Source: Chloromonas sp. AAM2
Lineage: Eukaryota; Chlorophyta; Chlorophyceae; Chlamydomonadales; Chlamydomonadaceae
Reading direction: 5' to 3'
NCBI GenBank assembly: GCA_004335635.1
Contig: QAXH01006586.1
Coordinates: forward strand, 34,540-98,539
Length of the DNA stretch: 64,000 nucleotides
The translations under genes were made by a program, and so were the position numbers. Below, piece by piece: positions 1-11,363 of the stretch. A model generated the notes under the pieces. That model saw nothing but the letters and a program-made list of their open reading frames with translations, was not told the DNA's origin and did not search any database. How positions within the stretch are numbered: position 1 is the stretch's first letter; every line of letters begins with the position of its first letter.

Positions 1-105
1 GCAATCCACCCGGTAAGTGCGCACGAGACAAGATTGGGCACCAGTTGCATGGGTCGGAACCGCTGGGCATACCAGCTTCAGCCGCAAACGCAATTAGCTT
101 CTCAC

Positions 106-3100
106 CTTTCTGAGCAGATGCTTGAGAATGTTAGGCGGCGTCTTGGCGTCCACGTAGAGTTCGATCGACTCGGACGTCGCAGCGTTGCGAATGACTGCCT
201 TGGTCGCGAGCTTGAGCTTCCGTTGCAGGTCGACGTTCTTACGCTGAGCAGCAACCCTGCAATGCAAGGACGGAGTAACTAAGCACGGTAAGCAGAAAAG
301 TGGCACCGTCGCCAGGACCACATGTCCATCCTTGCCATAACGCCTTAAGCCATCACTTGCTCGTGACGGCCTCCATTTCAGCCGACTTTCATCGGCCACA
401 TCCGGCCCCTGATTGCGCCCACTTTGCCACCTACCTGGGATGTACATCAACCAGCTGCTGCAACGCCCCTTGTTCTATGAGCGGGCCGGCGACGCTTTCC
501 CCATGCTGCGCCATCTGCTCGATTGCCCACGCGGCCGCACCCGTGACGTCCAGGTCGGAATGCGCTACAGAGTCGATGACGGTCTGGCCAGCGTTCGCGT
601 CCACGACGGCCTTGGCGATCACAGCCTTGAACGTAGACATTGTGCCTGTGAGCACAACGCGGAACAGCTTCGTTCAGATTGACAGAGAAAGTCGACGGGA
701 CTTCCTGCGTGATTCTCAGTCCGGAGCGTAACGCAACTTGTGGTTGTCTAGATAAGGCGTCTTACCTATAATCATGATGCCTGTGAGTGTCCCTTGCACG
801 TTGCCCTTCTCCAGCGCCATGAATTTGACCAGTGCCGAGCCAATGCCTGCCTTGGTGGTCAGCTCAGCAAGGTCAGGCGTCTTCTGAACCACCTGACGGG
901 CAGTACGGCAAACGAAGGTTGGTTGACTAGTAAATATTGAAAAATATGGATGTCACTCTCTTGTATGCTTCAATCATCCCAACCCACATTGAAGTCATGT
1001 TCATGCAACATGCATCGCCACCGCTGATATGTATAGCTGAAAGAAATGATCTCCACCATCGTGCCATGAGGCACCTGATCTGCCGCACTCGACCAACAAG
1101 CATCATGTCCATCAATCTCGGTCTGACCTGCAGAAGGAGAGCGCCTGCGTTTCGCCTTATGGCGGGTGTCATGGTGTCAGTGAGCAGGTGCACCGCGGAC
1201 TGGAGCACGCCCTGATTGGCCACGCTGTTGGCTAGCTCGTCATGGTGACGACACACCTGCACATGAAAGAGTGCACAGCGTTGTTGGTGCGCCTTTTCGG
1301 GGCCTACATAGGCGTGTCAGTCAGTGCAATGAGGGCAGGCACAGCGGAGTATGCCTGTGGACGCCAGCCAAGCATGTCGGCCGTCATGGAAGGCGAATAA
1401 ATGTTGCTTTAAGTTATTGAGGCGTTCACGAACTGTTGTTGGGTAAAAGCCACCTGGGGAAAAGCTGTAATCAAGGTTGCTTGGCAGCCAGGTTTCCCTG
1501 ACTTTCCTGTCTCGATTGCATGGCCAAGCAGTGTCACACAAGTTTACTTGTGGATGCCGGCGCTGCATCGGCTACCCTGCCAGGCTGTCTGACGTCTGTG
1601 CCCGCCCCCCAATGTGACGTCAGTGAGTGGCACTATGGTGGTGTGCGCTGCTCTGACCTGTGCCAGCGTGTTGAGCGCGGCTGCCTTGAGGTCGGGCGGC
1701 GTGTTGCTGCCCCTGACCAGCTGCGTGAGGGGCGTGAGGGCCGACAGCCGCACCAGCGCCTCCGACAGCTTGGTGCCGCCCGCTGCCACGCCACTCAGGC
1801 AATGGAGCAGCGAGAGCAGCAGGCTGGGAGGGGAGGTCTGCACAGGTATTGAGGCAGGGCCAGGCGCGGGATGAGTCGGCGTGCTGTTAGGTGTGTGACG
1901 GCTCAGGACAAGTGAGGCTCGTGTGTGCAGTGGACCTTGCGAAGGAGACAAAGGGGCGAAGCGTTCGAGACACTGGCCCATGTCATTGGTCAGCAAAGGT
2001 TGACTGATTGTCACTTATTGCCTTGTGGTACCTGATGTTATGCAGCGCTTGGATTACATTGGTTGGAACTCAGTGATGCAAAGGGGCTGATGCTCGAGCG
2101 CTCTGCCCACCCTGTACAACCACATGCTACTTGCTGATCTACACTGCTGTCCTTCCGGCTGCGTTTTACAATGGCCAATTTAAGTGCAAAGGTAGGCCGG
2201 ATGCGATAACTGCCTTACCTGGACTTGTAGCAGTGCCACCAGGAGGCTGAGTGTGCTGTCTGTGCAAATGAGTGACGCATGCTGCGGGCTGGACTGTATG
2301 AGTGACGTGACGGCCTTGACCGCCGCCTCCTTGACCTGCGGGCTGCCGGTCTGCAGCTGAGTCAGCAGGTGGGGAAGGGCGCCTGCAGCAACAAGGGCAC
2401 AGACCTGTGTGAGCCCTGATGCTCATGGAACCGTCAAGGTTCTTTGCTGCATTCTGAAAAAGGTTAAGGTGCTGCATAAGCAGAAGAGTGCTCTCCGCTG
2501 CAGTTGGTCACATGTTCCAAAATGCTGCTGAAGCTTCTAGCCAAGCCTCACTGCTCGGCCCATGTTGCTACTGCTGTTGCCAGTGCTGCACTTGCTGTTG
2601 TTGACGGCTAAAGGTTGTACGCACCTGCTCTGAGCACTCTGTCGGCATAGTCAGTGGCTGAGCTGGACACTGAGGCCACCACAGCACTGGCACTAGCTTG
2701 CACAGGTGCATGCTCGTGCGTGAGGCTGACTACGCATGAATCTAGGACGCCACAGGAGACGACCACTTGAGACAATAGTGGGTCGGCGGCTGAGAGCTTG
2801 CCAAGGCATTGAAGCGCCAGGGATTGAATACCTGCAGTGTAGCCAGCAGTCACGTGACACAGGGTAGGATTAGGGTTGACAAGCAGGTGGGGGTTTCTAC
2901 AACTCTACAGACGTCTGCTTGCTGTTGCAGGGCCCATGAGAAGCTGGCTTGCCCACTTTCTACAGGCCTGGTGGCAAATGCATGCTGATGAGGACAGATT
3001 CACATGATGCCTACCCGGTACTGAGTCTTGCGCCAAGGGGCAACACAACACCGCCATCACATCGTTTTTCATTAACGCTTCCAAGGTGACATTCTGCGGG

Positions 3101-3337
3101 TCCGCTTTGTCTAGAAAGCCCTGCAAAGGATCGCATCCGATAAAACTTGTCAAAACGTAATGTTGCATACGGCGTCATCCGGTCCGTCGCAAAATTGCTC
3201 ACCGACAAGGCATTGACGAACTGATTCCTTGCAATTTGAAAGGCGCTGAATGCTTGAGCAACTTGCTTCAGCGTCCCGCCAACCTCGGCCACCTTGCCCA
3301 CAGTGGCCATCTTTGGATTGCTTAGTGCGCTCGGCAT
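106..3337 (-). CDS. PF16/SPAG6-like armadillo-repeat protein (3' end beyond window)
   Basis: Nine exons (minus): 3203-3337, 3015-3120, 2625-2831, 2219-2382, 1658-1837, 1128-1256, 766-892, 435-645 and 106-256, giving 470 codons with all phases consistent. The translation follows the central-pair protein PF16/SPAG6 from end to end: an N-terminal helix of the type QVAQAFSAFQIARNQFV, a DPQN.EAL-like turn, then armadillo repeats such as GSPQVKEAAVKAV, LAQVCRHHDELANSV and VVQKTPDLAELTTKAG, and near the end TPPNILKHLLRK. In Chlamydomonas PF16 binds the C1 central microtubule of the axoneme and is needed for motility. The last about 30 residues expected for the family lie off the left edge. Identity to PF16 looks low for a normally well conserved protein, so this may be a divergent paralog rather than PF16 itself. 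The start is the first in-frame ATG in exon 1. Only 105 bp separate it from the divergent M16 start. Confidence 0.78.
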
Positions 3338-3442
3338 CGTGAAACCCTGACAACGCGCTGTAGAATGAGCCAAACATTGCTATGTCAAATCGTAAGTTGA
3401 CAAGTCGTTAGCGTTTCTAGCTGCTGTCCAAGGTCAAGTAGC

Positions 3443-6400
3443 ATGGCCAGCCTGTCCTTGGGAAGGCAGATCACAGATCAGAGTGCTACAGCAGCTGTAG
3501 CAATGGTTGGGCTGAACACGTCACCAGGCTTGAGGTTACCTGGGAAAGCCAAGCCGGCAACGTGTCCGGTACAATTTAAATTGCGACTCCAATCCAAGGT
3601 TTTTGAATTTCCCCTCACCTTGGCCCTGCTGCCAGGAAACAGCAACATGTCAAATGCAGGACATAGCAGGCAGCAAGTCAAGGTTGATGGGCCGCTGCCA
3701 GGTATGTGTATGCTGACTTGCTCCTCAAAGGATTGCTGTGATGCTCAGTGGCTCTGTTTGACAACACATTGATCAACCAGTACGTACGACTTTTGAAATG
3801 CAGGCCCAGTGCGTGCGTGGCTGGCCACAAGCCTGGCAGCATGCGTCCTCTGCCTACCCATTGCTATGCCACCACATGTGGAAGCTTTAGCGCAGGCAGA
3901 AGCAGCCAGCACGTCACAAACAATGTCAGACATGCCATCCCATGCTGGGCTATCAAACAGTCAGACCACGGAAACAGCATACACATCCAGTGCCGCACTG
4001 CAGCCAGCACAAGCAGGTGCTGCGGCTCCTCCCCCGGTCAGTGACTCATGGGTTGAGAGATTTGGCAGGAAGCGTGGCCAACACCTGCTTGTTGAATGGG
4101 TGTTCGGTACGGATGGTGAACTCTTTGACCTAGCCATAGGGCCTAAGAGCGCAGCCAGCCCTGATGCCATGCCAGAAAATCAGCAGCCAGTTCCAGGGTC
4201 AACAGAGCTAACAGCTAACGCTCTTTCAGGACGGGCACAGCAGGACACGCAGCCTGTCAACAGACCTGATGCTGAACAGGAAGCAGCACAGGCAGGCAAT
4301 GAAATGGAACCTTCATCACAGTCAAATGCGCTCAGTATGGCACAGGAGGATGCCTGGAATCAGGTGCCAGCGCCGTTGGCTGGTCTCCCTCACCCTGCTT
4401 CTCCGATGCGGATGACAACTAGCAGAGCGGAGCAGTTTATGGGAGCAGCCCCAGAGCTACAGACAGTGGCCGGCCACGTACAGCCTTCAGATGTCATGCC
4501 TGATGCCACAGCTGATGTGCGGGCAAGCAATCTGCTCATGGTGGCTGGTGGTGGGGGCAAGCCACTGCGGCCAACACTGCCCGATGGCATGAGCAGCTAT
4601 GAAAGCCAAGCAGCAGACGCAGGGCTGTCTGGGGCCACAGGCGCCACCTGGATGGCCGCCACACACCTCGCCCCTACCTCTCCTTCAGTCACTGCTCTCC
4701 CTCCCGCCATCACCACGCCTGCGCACACAAGCACCCATCTGTCGCCTTACACCACGTCGGTGTCCACACCGGACACCACCACCGCCACCACCCCACCACC
4801 TGCACCCACGGCGCCCGCGGCCCAGGCTCTCAGCAGCCAAACCCCGCCCGTCGCCCCCCCTGCTCCGCCCACCACCCCTCCTGTCCCGTCCACAGGCAGT
4901 GTAAACAGTGCCCTGTCTATCCTCGCATCGGAGGAAGAGGCGTTGTCTCTCCCCGCCGCTCCTTCGGAGTTTCCCGATCTGCCACCCCTAGTGATGCCTA
5001 CATTCCAGCAGGTAATGCCACACCAATCACAGTACAATGGAGGCTCTTTAACGCCTGGCGACAGGCAACGGTCGCAGTGCGTGATACTAACTCAATGTTA
5101 CATCATGGCACAGCGCTCCCTGCCAGCAACAAGCGAGTTTTGCTATCCTGCTGTTGCCTGGCTTGAGGGGGTCGTGCTGGGGTTGGATTTCCTTGTCTTC
5201 TGCCCTCAGGCTGTTTTGTCCAACGGTCTGCGTGTGGTGATGCTCGAGGACCACGAGGTGCCGCTGGTCAAGGGATCGCTGTTCATGAAGGGGGGCACCA
5301 ACGCCAGCCCACAGGACAAGGTGGGCCGGGGGGACGGGCCAGTGGAATAACCAATGGTGCAGGCAGCAACCTGGCACGAGTAAGCACTTGTTCCACCGCC
5401 CGCAGCTGTGTCAGCCCAATGAGCAGGTGGGCTATCAGAGCCACCAGCCAGGGATGTGTGTGGATACTTGAGCCATGTGCTCCTCAGCTTTGCAAGGGCT
5501 GTAAGCAGACTTGGAGGATGTGATGTCTGCGTTCCAGTGCGGCTGAGTGGTGCTGCCCTGCCTGCGCCACAGGTTGGTCTGGCTAGCATTGCCATGGCGG
5601 TGCAGCGGGCAGGCGGGTCGGAGGCGCACCCGGGGGCCTCATTCGACCTGAGGCTCGAGGAGCTGGCGGCCGGGGTGGAGGCGGGAGCGGCGCCACAGGT
5701 GTGCGGGCGGAGGGCGGGTGGACAGCGTGTGTTTGGAGGGGCACGGGTCGGCTCAGGGCAGGTGTGAGGCAGTCGTGCATGCCAGCTTGAGACCATCCCC
5801 GGGAGTGAAGGTGAATCACCAGATACCCAGGTACCCAGCTTTTAAACCCTGGTTTGCCTTGCAGTGGAGCAGTTGCGTGGCTGTGTTGCCTGTCCCTTCA
5901 GGCCCTGAGCCTCGACTTTTTCTGTTCCTCGGAGGACCTTCCCGAGGTGCTGGGGCTGTGGGCAGAGGTGCTCAGGTGTGCATGCGCATGGGACCAGCAC
6001 GTGTGCATGGGGCAACTGACTTGATGCATGGGTTGCACCAGCACTCCCAACAGGCGTGCACCAGCACTCCCAACAGGCATGCACCAGCACTTCAGCGGCT
6101 ACACGAAACATGATTGTAAACATTCCAGGGACGTGTACTGAGCTGACTGAAGGTTGTCCCTAAAGCAGACCGGCATGTGCAGGGGGCAAGCGACACAATC
6201 AACTGAACAGCAGCACCCGCCTGTGCACTGATAGGTCCGCTTGATGGCGTGTGCACCGCATGTGGTCCATGCCAACACCAGCCCCTTGCACCTTGGCTGT
6301 CTGGCTCAGCCTCACATCAGCATGCTTGTATGCCCTGTGCGTGCACAGTCCTTTCATGTGCTCTGCCTGCCCACATCCAAAGTGTCATCTTACCACGTCC

Positions 6401-9400
6401 GGCCTGCAGCACATGTGCACTGTCTCATGTTGCTTGGGTGAGCGGTGTGCGTGCAGGCAGCCCGCGCTGCTGCCCGACCGGCTGCTGCTCTACCAGGACC
6501 AGGTGCTCAACGCCATAGAGCATCGCAACGACGACGCAACGGCACTGGCTCGTAGGCAGCTGGCGGTAAGGCAGGGATAGCGCTGCGCTGGAGCATCATT
6601 CAGCGGATGTGCAAGTCCGGAAGCAGCAAAAGTGTAGCCGGCCATCTGCTGTTGCCAGGCTAGCAAGGACCGTGCATGTTTTCAAGTGTTCCCAGCACAG
6701 GCTGCTGCTGCAGGCCTTGCATGGTCCATGGTTTAGTTTGGTGGTGGTGTGCTCGCCCTCTTGCTTGTGCAGCGGCTGATCTACGGCCCCACCAGCATCT
6801 ACGCGAGGCAGCCAACTAAGAAGAGTGTCACATCCCTCACTGTTGACGACGTGCGGGGGTGGGTGGCGGCACCCCGTACATGCTTGTTGCTGCCTGGGGC
6901 CGCCTGTGCATGTAGGCGCACAGTGTCGGGGCTGGTGGTATGTGTGTATGGTTTTGTGTGGCGGGCGCTGTCACATGCTATAGGGCGGAACAATCAGCCC
7001 TCAATAGCAAACAGCAAACTCTGTTAGCAAGTTTTTGTGCAAAGCCATCAACACGATGGGCTGGTGACTGTGCACAACGTCTTGCACCCTGTGCTGCTGC
7101 TGGCATCCCTGTCTGCCTCGCCCTGGCAGATTATTGCAATTATTAGTCTTCAACTAGGAATGCCTAGTAAGCGCAAGTCATCATCTTGCGTTGATTACGT
7201 CCCTGCCCCTGGCCTGTGTCAGGTTCCTGAATGAGTGGGAGCGGCCCGACTCCAGTGTGCTGGGCGTGGTAGGGGACTTCCAGCCGGCAGCGCTGCTGGA
7301 GGAGCTGGAGCAGCGCCTCAGCGACTGGAAGCCAGCTGAAGGCCAGCCGGCTGAACCGCCCACGGTGGGTTCTGAGAATGGGCACTTGCACTACAGCCCA
7401 CGTTGCTGGCCTGTGGAAATGCAGGCAGTAAGTAATCACCACTGTCTTTGCTACCATGTGGGACAGTGCCCCCGGGCATGCACAGGCTGAGGGTATCTTC
7501 ACAAGGGTCCAGACTGCAGAGCATACCTTGGTTGTGCATGCCTTGATTCTGTGGCAGCCCTTCCTTCGTGCACATTTGTCGTTGTTGTTGCTCTTTGTGC
7601 TGCCTGCAGTTTGTGCGGGAGCAGAACATCATGGCACCCGCTGCCCTCTCCGCTGGCAAGGTGAGGGGCAGCACACCAGAATGCCCTCGAGTGCAAACGT
7701 CGGCAGACTGGACCGGTTTCAGCATGCTCTTCATCTGTTGGCAAGGCGTCTTGTCCTGTGGGCCACAATTGTCCTACCAGCCAGCTGGTGCCGTTGCGAC
7801 GCTTTACACCTGCCGCCACCCCGCTGTCACACGTAATGCACCTCCGATTGACCCCTTTGCAGGTGTTTGTGGTGGACCGACCCGGCCTTACACAGGTAAG
7901 GAGCCTGTGCATGCCAGTCTTGACAACTACCCAGGGCCAAACAAGACGCAACACAGACCACCAATCGTTGCCCTGCCATGCCCGTTGCGTTCTGTTCTGC
8001 GCACGCTGACGCAGCTGTGCAGCTCAAGCACACTCAGCACCACCCTCTCACACGGGGTATTGCAGCACCTGTGTCCCGACAATCGCTGTGTACCGACCAT
8101 GCCACTCAACACTCACTCAACACTATCACTCAACCATACAAATGTACTGCCTCAATTGTTACTACCAGCCCAGCTATGGTGTCCTGTGCCATGTCCAGGC
8201 GAGTGTGGCCGCCAGTGAACCGGGCGTGAGCCTCATGGACGCCGATGCCTACCCCCTGGACCTCCTGTCAACCACATTCAACAGCTTCGGGGGCCTGCTT
8301 TTTGACCAGGTGCGGTCACACGCCTGCACAGGTTCCCAAGCAACACCTGATTCTGTTGGGCGACATCAGGTGCGCAAACCACCCTGCCAGGCATGCCCGC
8401 AGCCTTGCTGTCTCTCATGCCACTAGCACCTGCGCTTGGAAAGCCACCACCAACCATACAATCATGATGTGTCGCGATTGCAATGTTCATGCCCAGTCTT
8501 CACCCCAGAACTGAATCTGTAGACTTGGTATGCATGCGAACGTAGCAGACAACGTAATGTAGGACGTAGAGTGCATTTGCAGTCCACATAACCACTGGCG
8601 GCTTTCACAGTCATTACTGTCACAGCAAAGGTGCCACAGGCTGAGTGCACTGTCGGAAAGGGACTGAACCATGTAACTGTGCACTACCTGTGCCTGTCTA
8701 TCGTCACTTCTTGGGCCTGCCGCGCCTGGCTCTTGACTTCATCATCTGTTGTGTGGTTAACCGAATCCTGAGTTGTGCACCCGTCTGCGGTCTCTCTGTA
8801 AGGCCAAGCCGTTCATGTGTGTGGATGTGGTGCGCAGATCCGTTCATGTGTGTGGATGTGGTGCGCAGATCCGTTCATGTGTGTGGATGTGATGCGCAGA
8901 TCCGTTCATGTGTGTGGATGTGGTGCGCAGATCCGTTCATGTGTGTGCATGTGGTGCGCAGATCCGTTCGCGTGTGTGGATGTGGTGCGCAGATCCTTTC
9001 GTGTGTGTGCATGTGGTGTGCAGATCCGTTCGCGTGTGTGGATCTGGTGCGCAGATCCGTTCATGTGTGTGCATGTGGTGTGCAGATACGTTCGCGTGTG
9101 TGGATGTGGTGCGCAGATCCGTTCATGTGTGTGCATGTGGTGCGCAGATCCGTTCGCGGGAGGGTCTGGCCTACTCGGTGTACGGCGCCTGGGACCTGCC
9201 ACCCGACAGGCCAGGGTTGTTCGTGGGCGGAGGGGAGACGTCCTCACCAGGTGCGGAACAACAGGCTAGGGCAGGCTAGGGCTTCAGCCTAGGCTACAAG
9301 CCAAGGCCATTGCCAACGCACGCAAGGCCATGAGCACCACATGCATCACGACGCTCGTGCATTTAGTTGGCTGGAGTTGGCACGGACTTGTCAAGCATAC

Positions 9401-10957
9401 ATGTACCGCCTGTATACACCACACAGGAGCCTGCCGCAGCACAGCATCTTGTTTGCTCCCTTAACACGTACAACGCTTTCTTGCAACACTACTTGGCTGG
9501 TATGTTGGTCAGATTCCAGCGGAAATCGTGCCACAATGGTGTTTGCACGCAGGGGCGTTCATCACCGGGTTGCGTCGCGTGCTCCAGGAGGCCACGCAGA
9601 CAGAGCCACGCAAGGAGACGCTGGACAGCGCCAGGAACGAGTCACTCAGTGCGGTCAGTGGGGCACGCAGGTGCCAGTGGCTGTGAACTGGACAAGCTGC
9701 AGGCGGGCTGGGTATGGCAGCCTAGGCAGAGAACCCATGTTTCTCCCTTGACATGTTGTGTAGAACAACAGGGTATGAAATTTCTTTTGCGTTGAACAGG
9801 CTGCTTCGTTCCTGCACTGCTGTGCTGCAGTTTGTGTTCAACTTTGCCAGCAAGGCCGCCCAGCTCCAGCGCACGCTTGTGTACGACCTGCTGGGACTGC
9901 CCGGGGACCTGCTGTTCCAAGTGGGTGCAAGGACGAGTTCAGGGGTCGAGCAGGGCTTAAGAGAATGGTGATGATCAGTTTCTGACCTGGTATGAGCTGC
10001 GTCTCTGACAGCTGGTTGCAACCTCACACCAACCAGTGTTTCTATAATATGAACGTGCATGCCATGAACCGAGTCCTCCAGGGTACGTCCAGCTTCAACA
10101 GAGAGAAGACTCAGAACCCTCTAGTAAGTCCTACCTCATGATAAACTGTCATGCCCTATGCTGATTCGAACTGACCAATGGCCTGCTTCCTCACGATGAC
10201 AGTACCGAGACGGCATCAGTCGCGTGACGCCGGCGGACGTGTTGCTGGCCGCCCAGCACCACCTGCACCCTGACCAACAGGTGGGGAGGGGAGGCGACCA
10301 GGGGCAGAACATGCAGAAGCGTGTAGGGGTCAGGGAGCAGGTGCATGTTGGCCGTATGGAGGAAGGCAAGGGCCGAGCAATGGATGCATCTCATACCACG
10401 GAGCTCTCAGACGCTGGTTGAAGGTAACGAGTTGGGCAGGGACGTGCGCGCCATTGATATGGTGAATGATGGGAGGAAGGAAAGGGAAGGAAAGGGAGGA
10501 TGGCGGAGGTGCATGTCAGACCATGGAGTTTGCAGAAGCGAGAGCAAGAGCGAACAGTTTGTTACAATCGTTACGCAATTAATACATACTGGGCTGAGTA
10601 GCGGCATCAGAAAAGAAAGCTTCTGCGGTCAGAAGACTTGATGGTCACGAAATACATGAATTGACCTAGAAGTATACTGTCTATCATGATCTTCTTGCAA
10701 TTCAAGCAGCAGATTTGCGCGATGCAATGATTGATGAAGTGCTTCACAAACCTTCCAGATCCAAGCGCGCATTGCACTGCCATGGATCCTCACAGCTAAC
10801 ACTACCCTTCAATAGCCATATTGATTCTAACTGCGCTGTTCCATCCGCCTTGGCCCCGCAGGTGACAGTTGTGGTGGGCGATGCCGCACAGATCACACCT
10901 CAGCTGGAGGCAGCCGGACTGAACCCGCTGCCCCTGGCTCTCGATGATGACGAGTGA
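3443..10957 (+). CDS. M16-family peptidase-like protein without zinc site, plastid-targeted
   Basis: Sixteen exons: 3443-3701, 3804-5011, 5210-5320, 5573-5698, 5902-5975, 6457-6565, 6773-6858, 7223-7364, 7610-7660, 7863-7895, 8199-8309, 9148-9250, 9553-9653, 9831-9920, 10203-10280 and 10862-10957. They give 925 aa and all phases match. From residue 490 it follows the M16B insulinase/processing-peptidase fold: LSNGLRVVMLEDHEVPLVKG, LIYGPTSIYARQPT, REGLAYSVYG, and a C-terminal HHLHPDQQVTVVVGD. Where active members carry HxxEH it has ASIAMAVQRAGG, so it is probably the non-catalytic partner of an active M16 subunit (inference). Residues 1-86 resemble a plastid transit region. Residues about 90-115 form a hydrophobic segment ending VEALA, like a lumenal or membrane signal. 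Residues about 120-485 are Pro/Ala/Thr/Ser-rich and unlike other M16 proteins. A TGTAA at 11356-11360 is a candidate poly(A) signal. Family certain; localisation inferred. Confidence 0.9.
6034..6092. repeat. 23-bp tandem repeat in M16 intron
   Basis: About two and a half copies of a 23-bp unit (core CACCAGCACTCCCAACAGG) start at 6034, 6057 and 6080. They lie in the intron between M16 exons 5 and 6. No effect on coding is visible. Confidence 0.75.
8705..8803 (+). repeat. Dispersed ~95-bp repeat, copy 1
   Basis: This block ends in a run containing GTCTGCGGTCTCTCTGTAAG and is closely matched at 11272-11363, including TTGGGCCTGC near the start and TGTTGTGTGGTT in the middle. Here it sits inside the M16 intron 11, immediately before the 31-bp minisatellite. 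It carries a TGTAA at 8797-8801. I see no terminal inverted repeats or ORF. Confidence 0.7.
8810..9153 (+). repeat. 31-bp minisatellite carrying repeated 3' splice sites
   Basis: Eleven tandem 31-bp units each contain GTGGTGCGCAGATCCGTTC or a close variant, with the CAGAT cores spaced 31 bp apart from about 8835 to 9145. The last core is the real acceptor of M16 exon 12 (exon starts at 9148, coding IRSREGLAY). From the fifth unit on, GTGGATG and GTGCATG variants alternate, a 62-bp higher-order dimer. All three forward frames stay open across the array, which creates long Cys-rich spurious ORFs. Confidence 0.9.
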
Positions 10958-11271
10958 GCAGCCGTTCATGTGATCACCAAAAATGACATATCGACTGATC
11001 ACTCTAGTATTGGTACACTACTTAGCCACATTAATTGATACAATTTTGTATACCTAGCTTCCTGATACAATGAATTGAACGCGGCTCTGAACCATACACC
11101 AAAAGCGATATATTCACCACATGTGAAAAGACTCGCCTGCGATAGCTGTGCTGGAACTGCTGCATTGGTTAGTTGTAGTTGCCTAGCTATCCTGTAGGCT
11201 ACAGTCATGTCACTAGCCATCCATCAGGCCATGTCAAGGGCGACTCGCTGTGGATGTTTAGTCCTCAGTTT

Positions 11272-11363
11272 TCACTGCTTGGGCCTGCTGCGCCCAGCCC
11301 TTGACTGTTGTGTGGTTGCCCAAAGCCTGAGTTGTGTCCCCGTCTGCGGTCTCTCTGTAAGGC
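11272..11363 (+). repeat. Dispersed ~95-bp repeat, copy 2, at TMEM245 stop codon
   Basis: This is the second copy of the block at 8705-8803. It occupies the end of the 405-bp convergent interval between the M16 stop (10957) and the stop codon of the minus-strand TMEM245-like gene (11365-11363). The rest of that interval holds nothing I recognise. The TGTAA at 11356-11360 faces the M16 gene and could end its transcript; this is inferred from the known algal signal, not shown. Confidence 0.7.

Noticed and set aside
8645..9292. Long Cys-rich ORFs in three frames (repeated CADPF, CGCGAQIRS)
   Set aside because: They exist because a 31-bp repeat without stop codons is open in every frame; the M16 gene model treats the array as intron.
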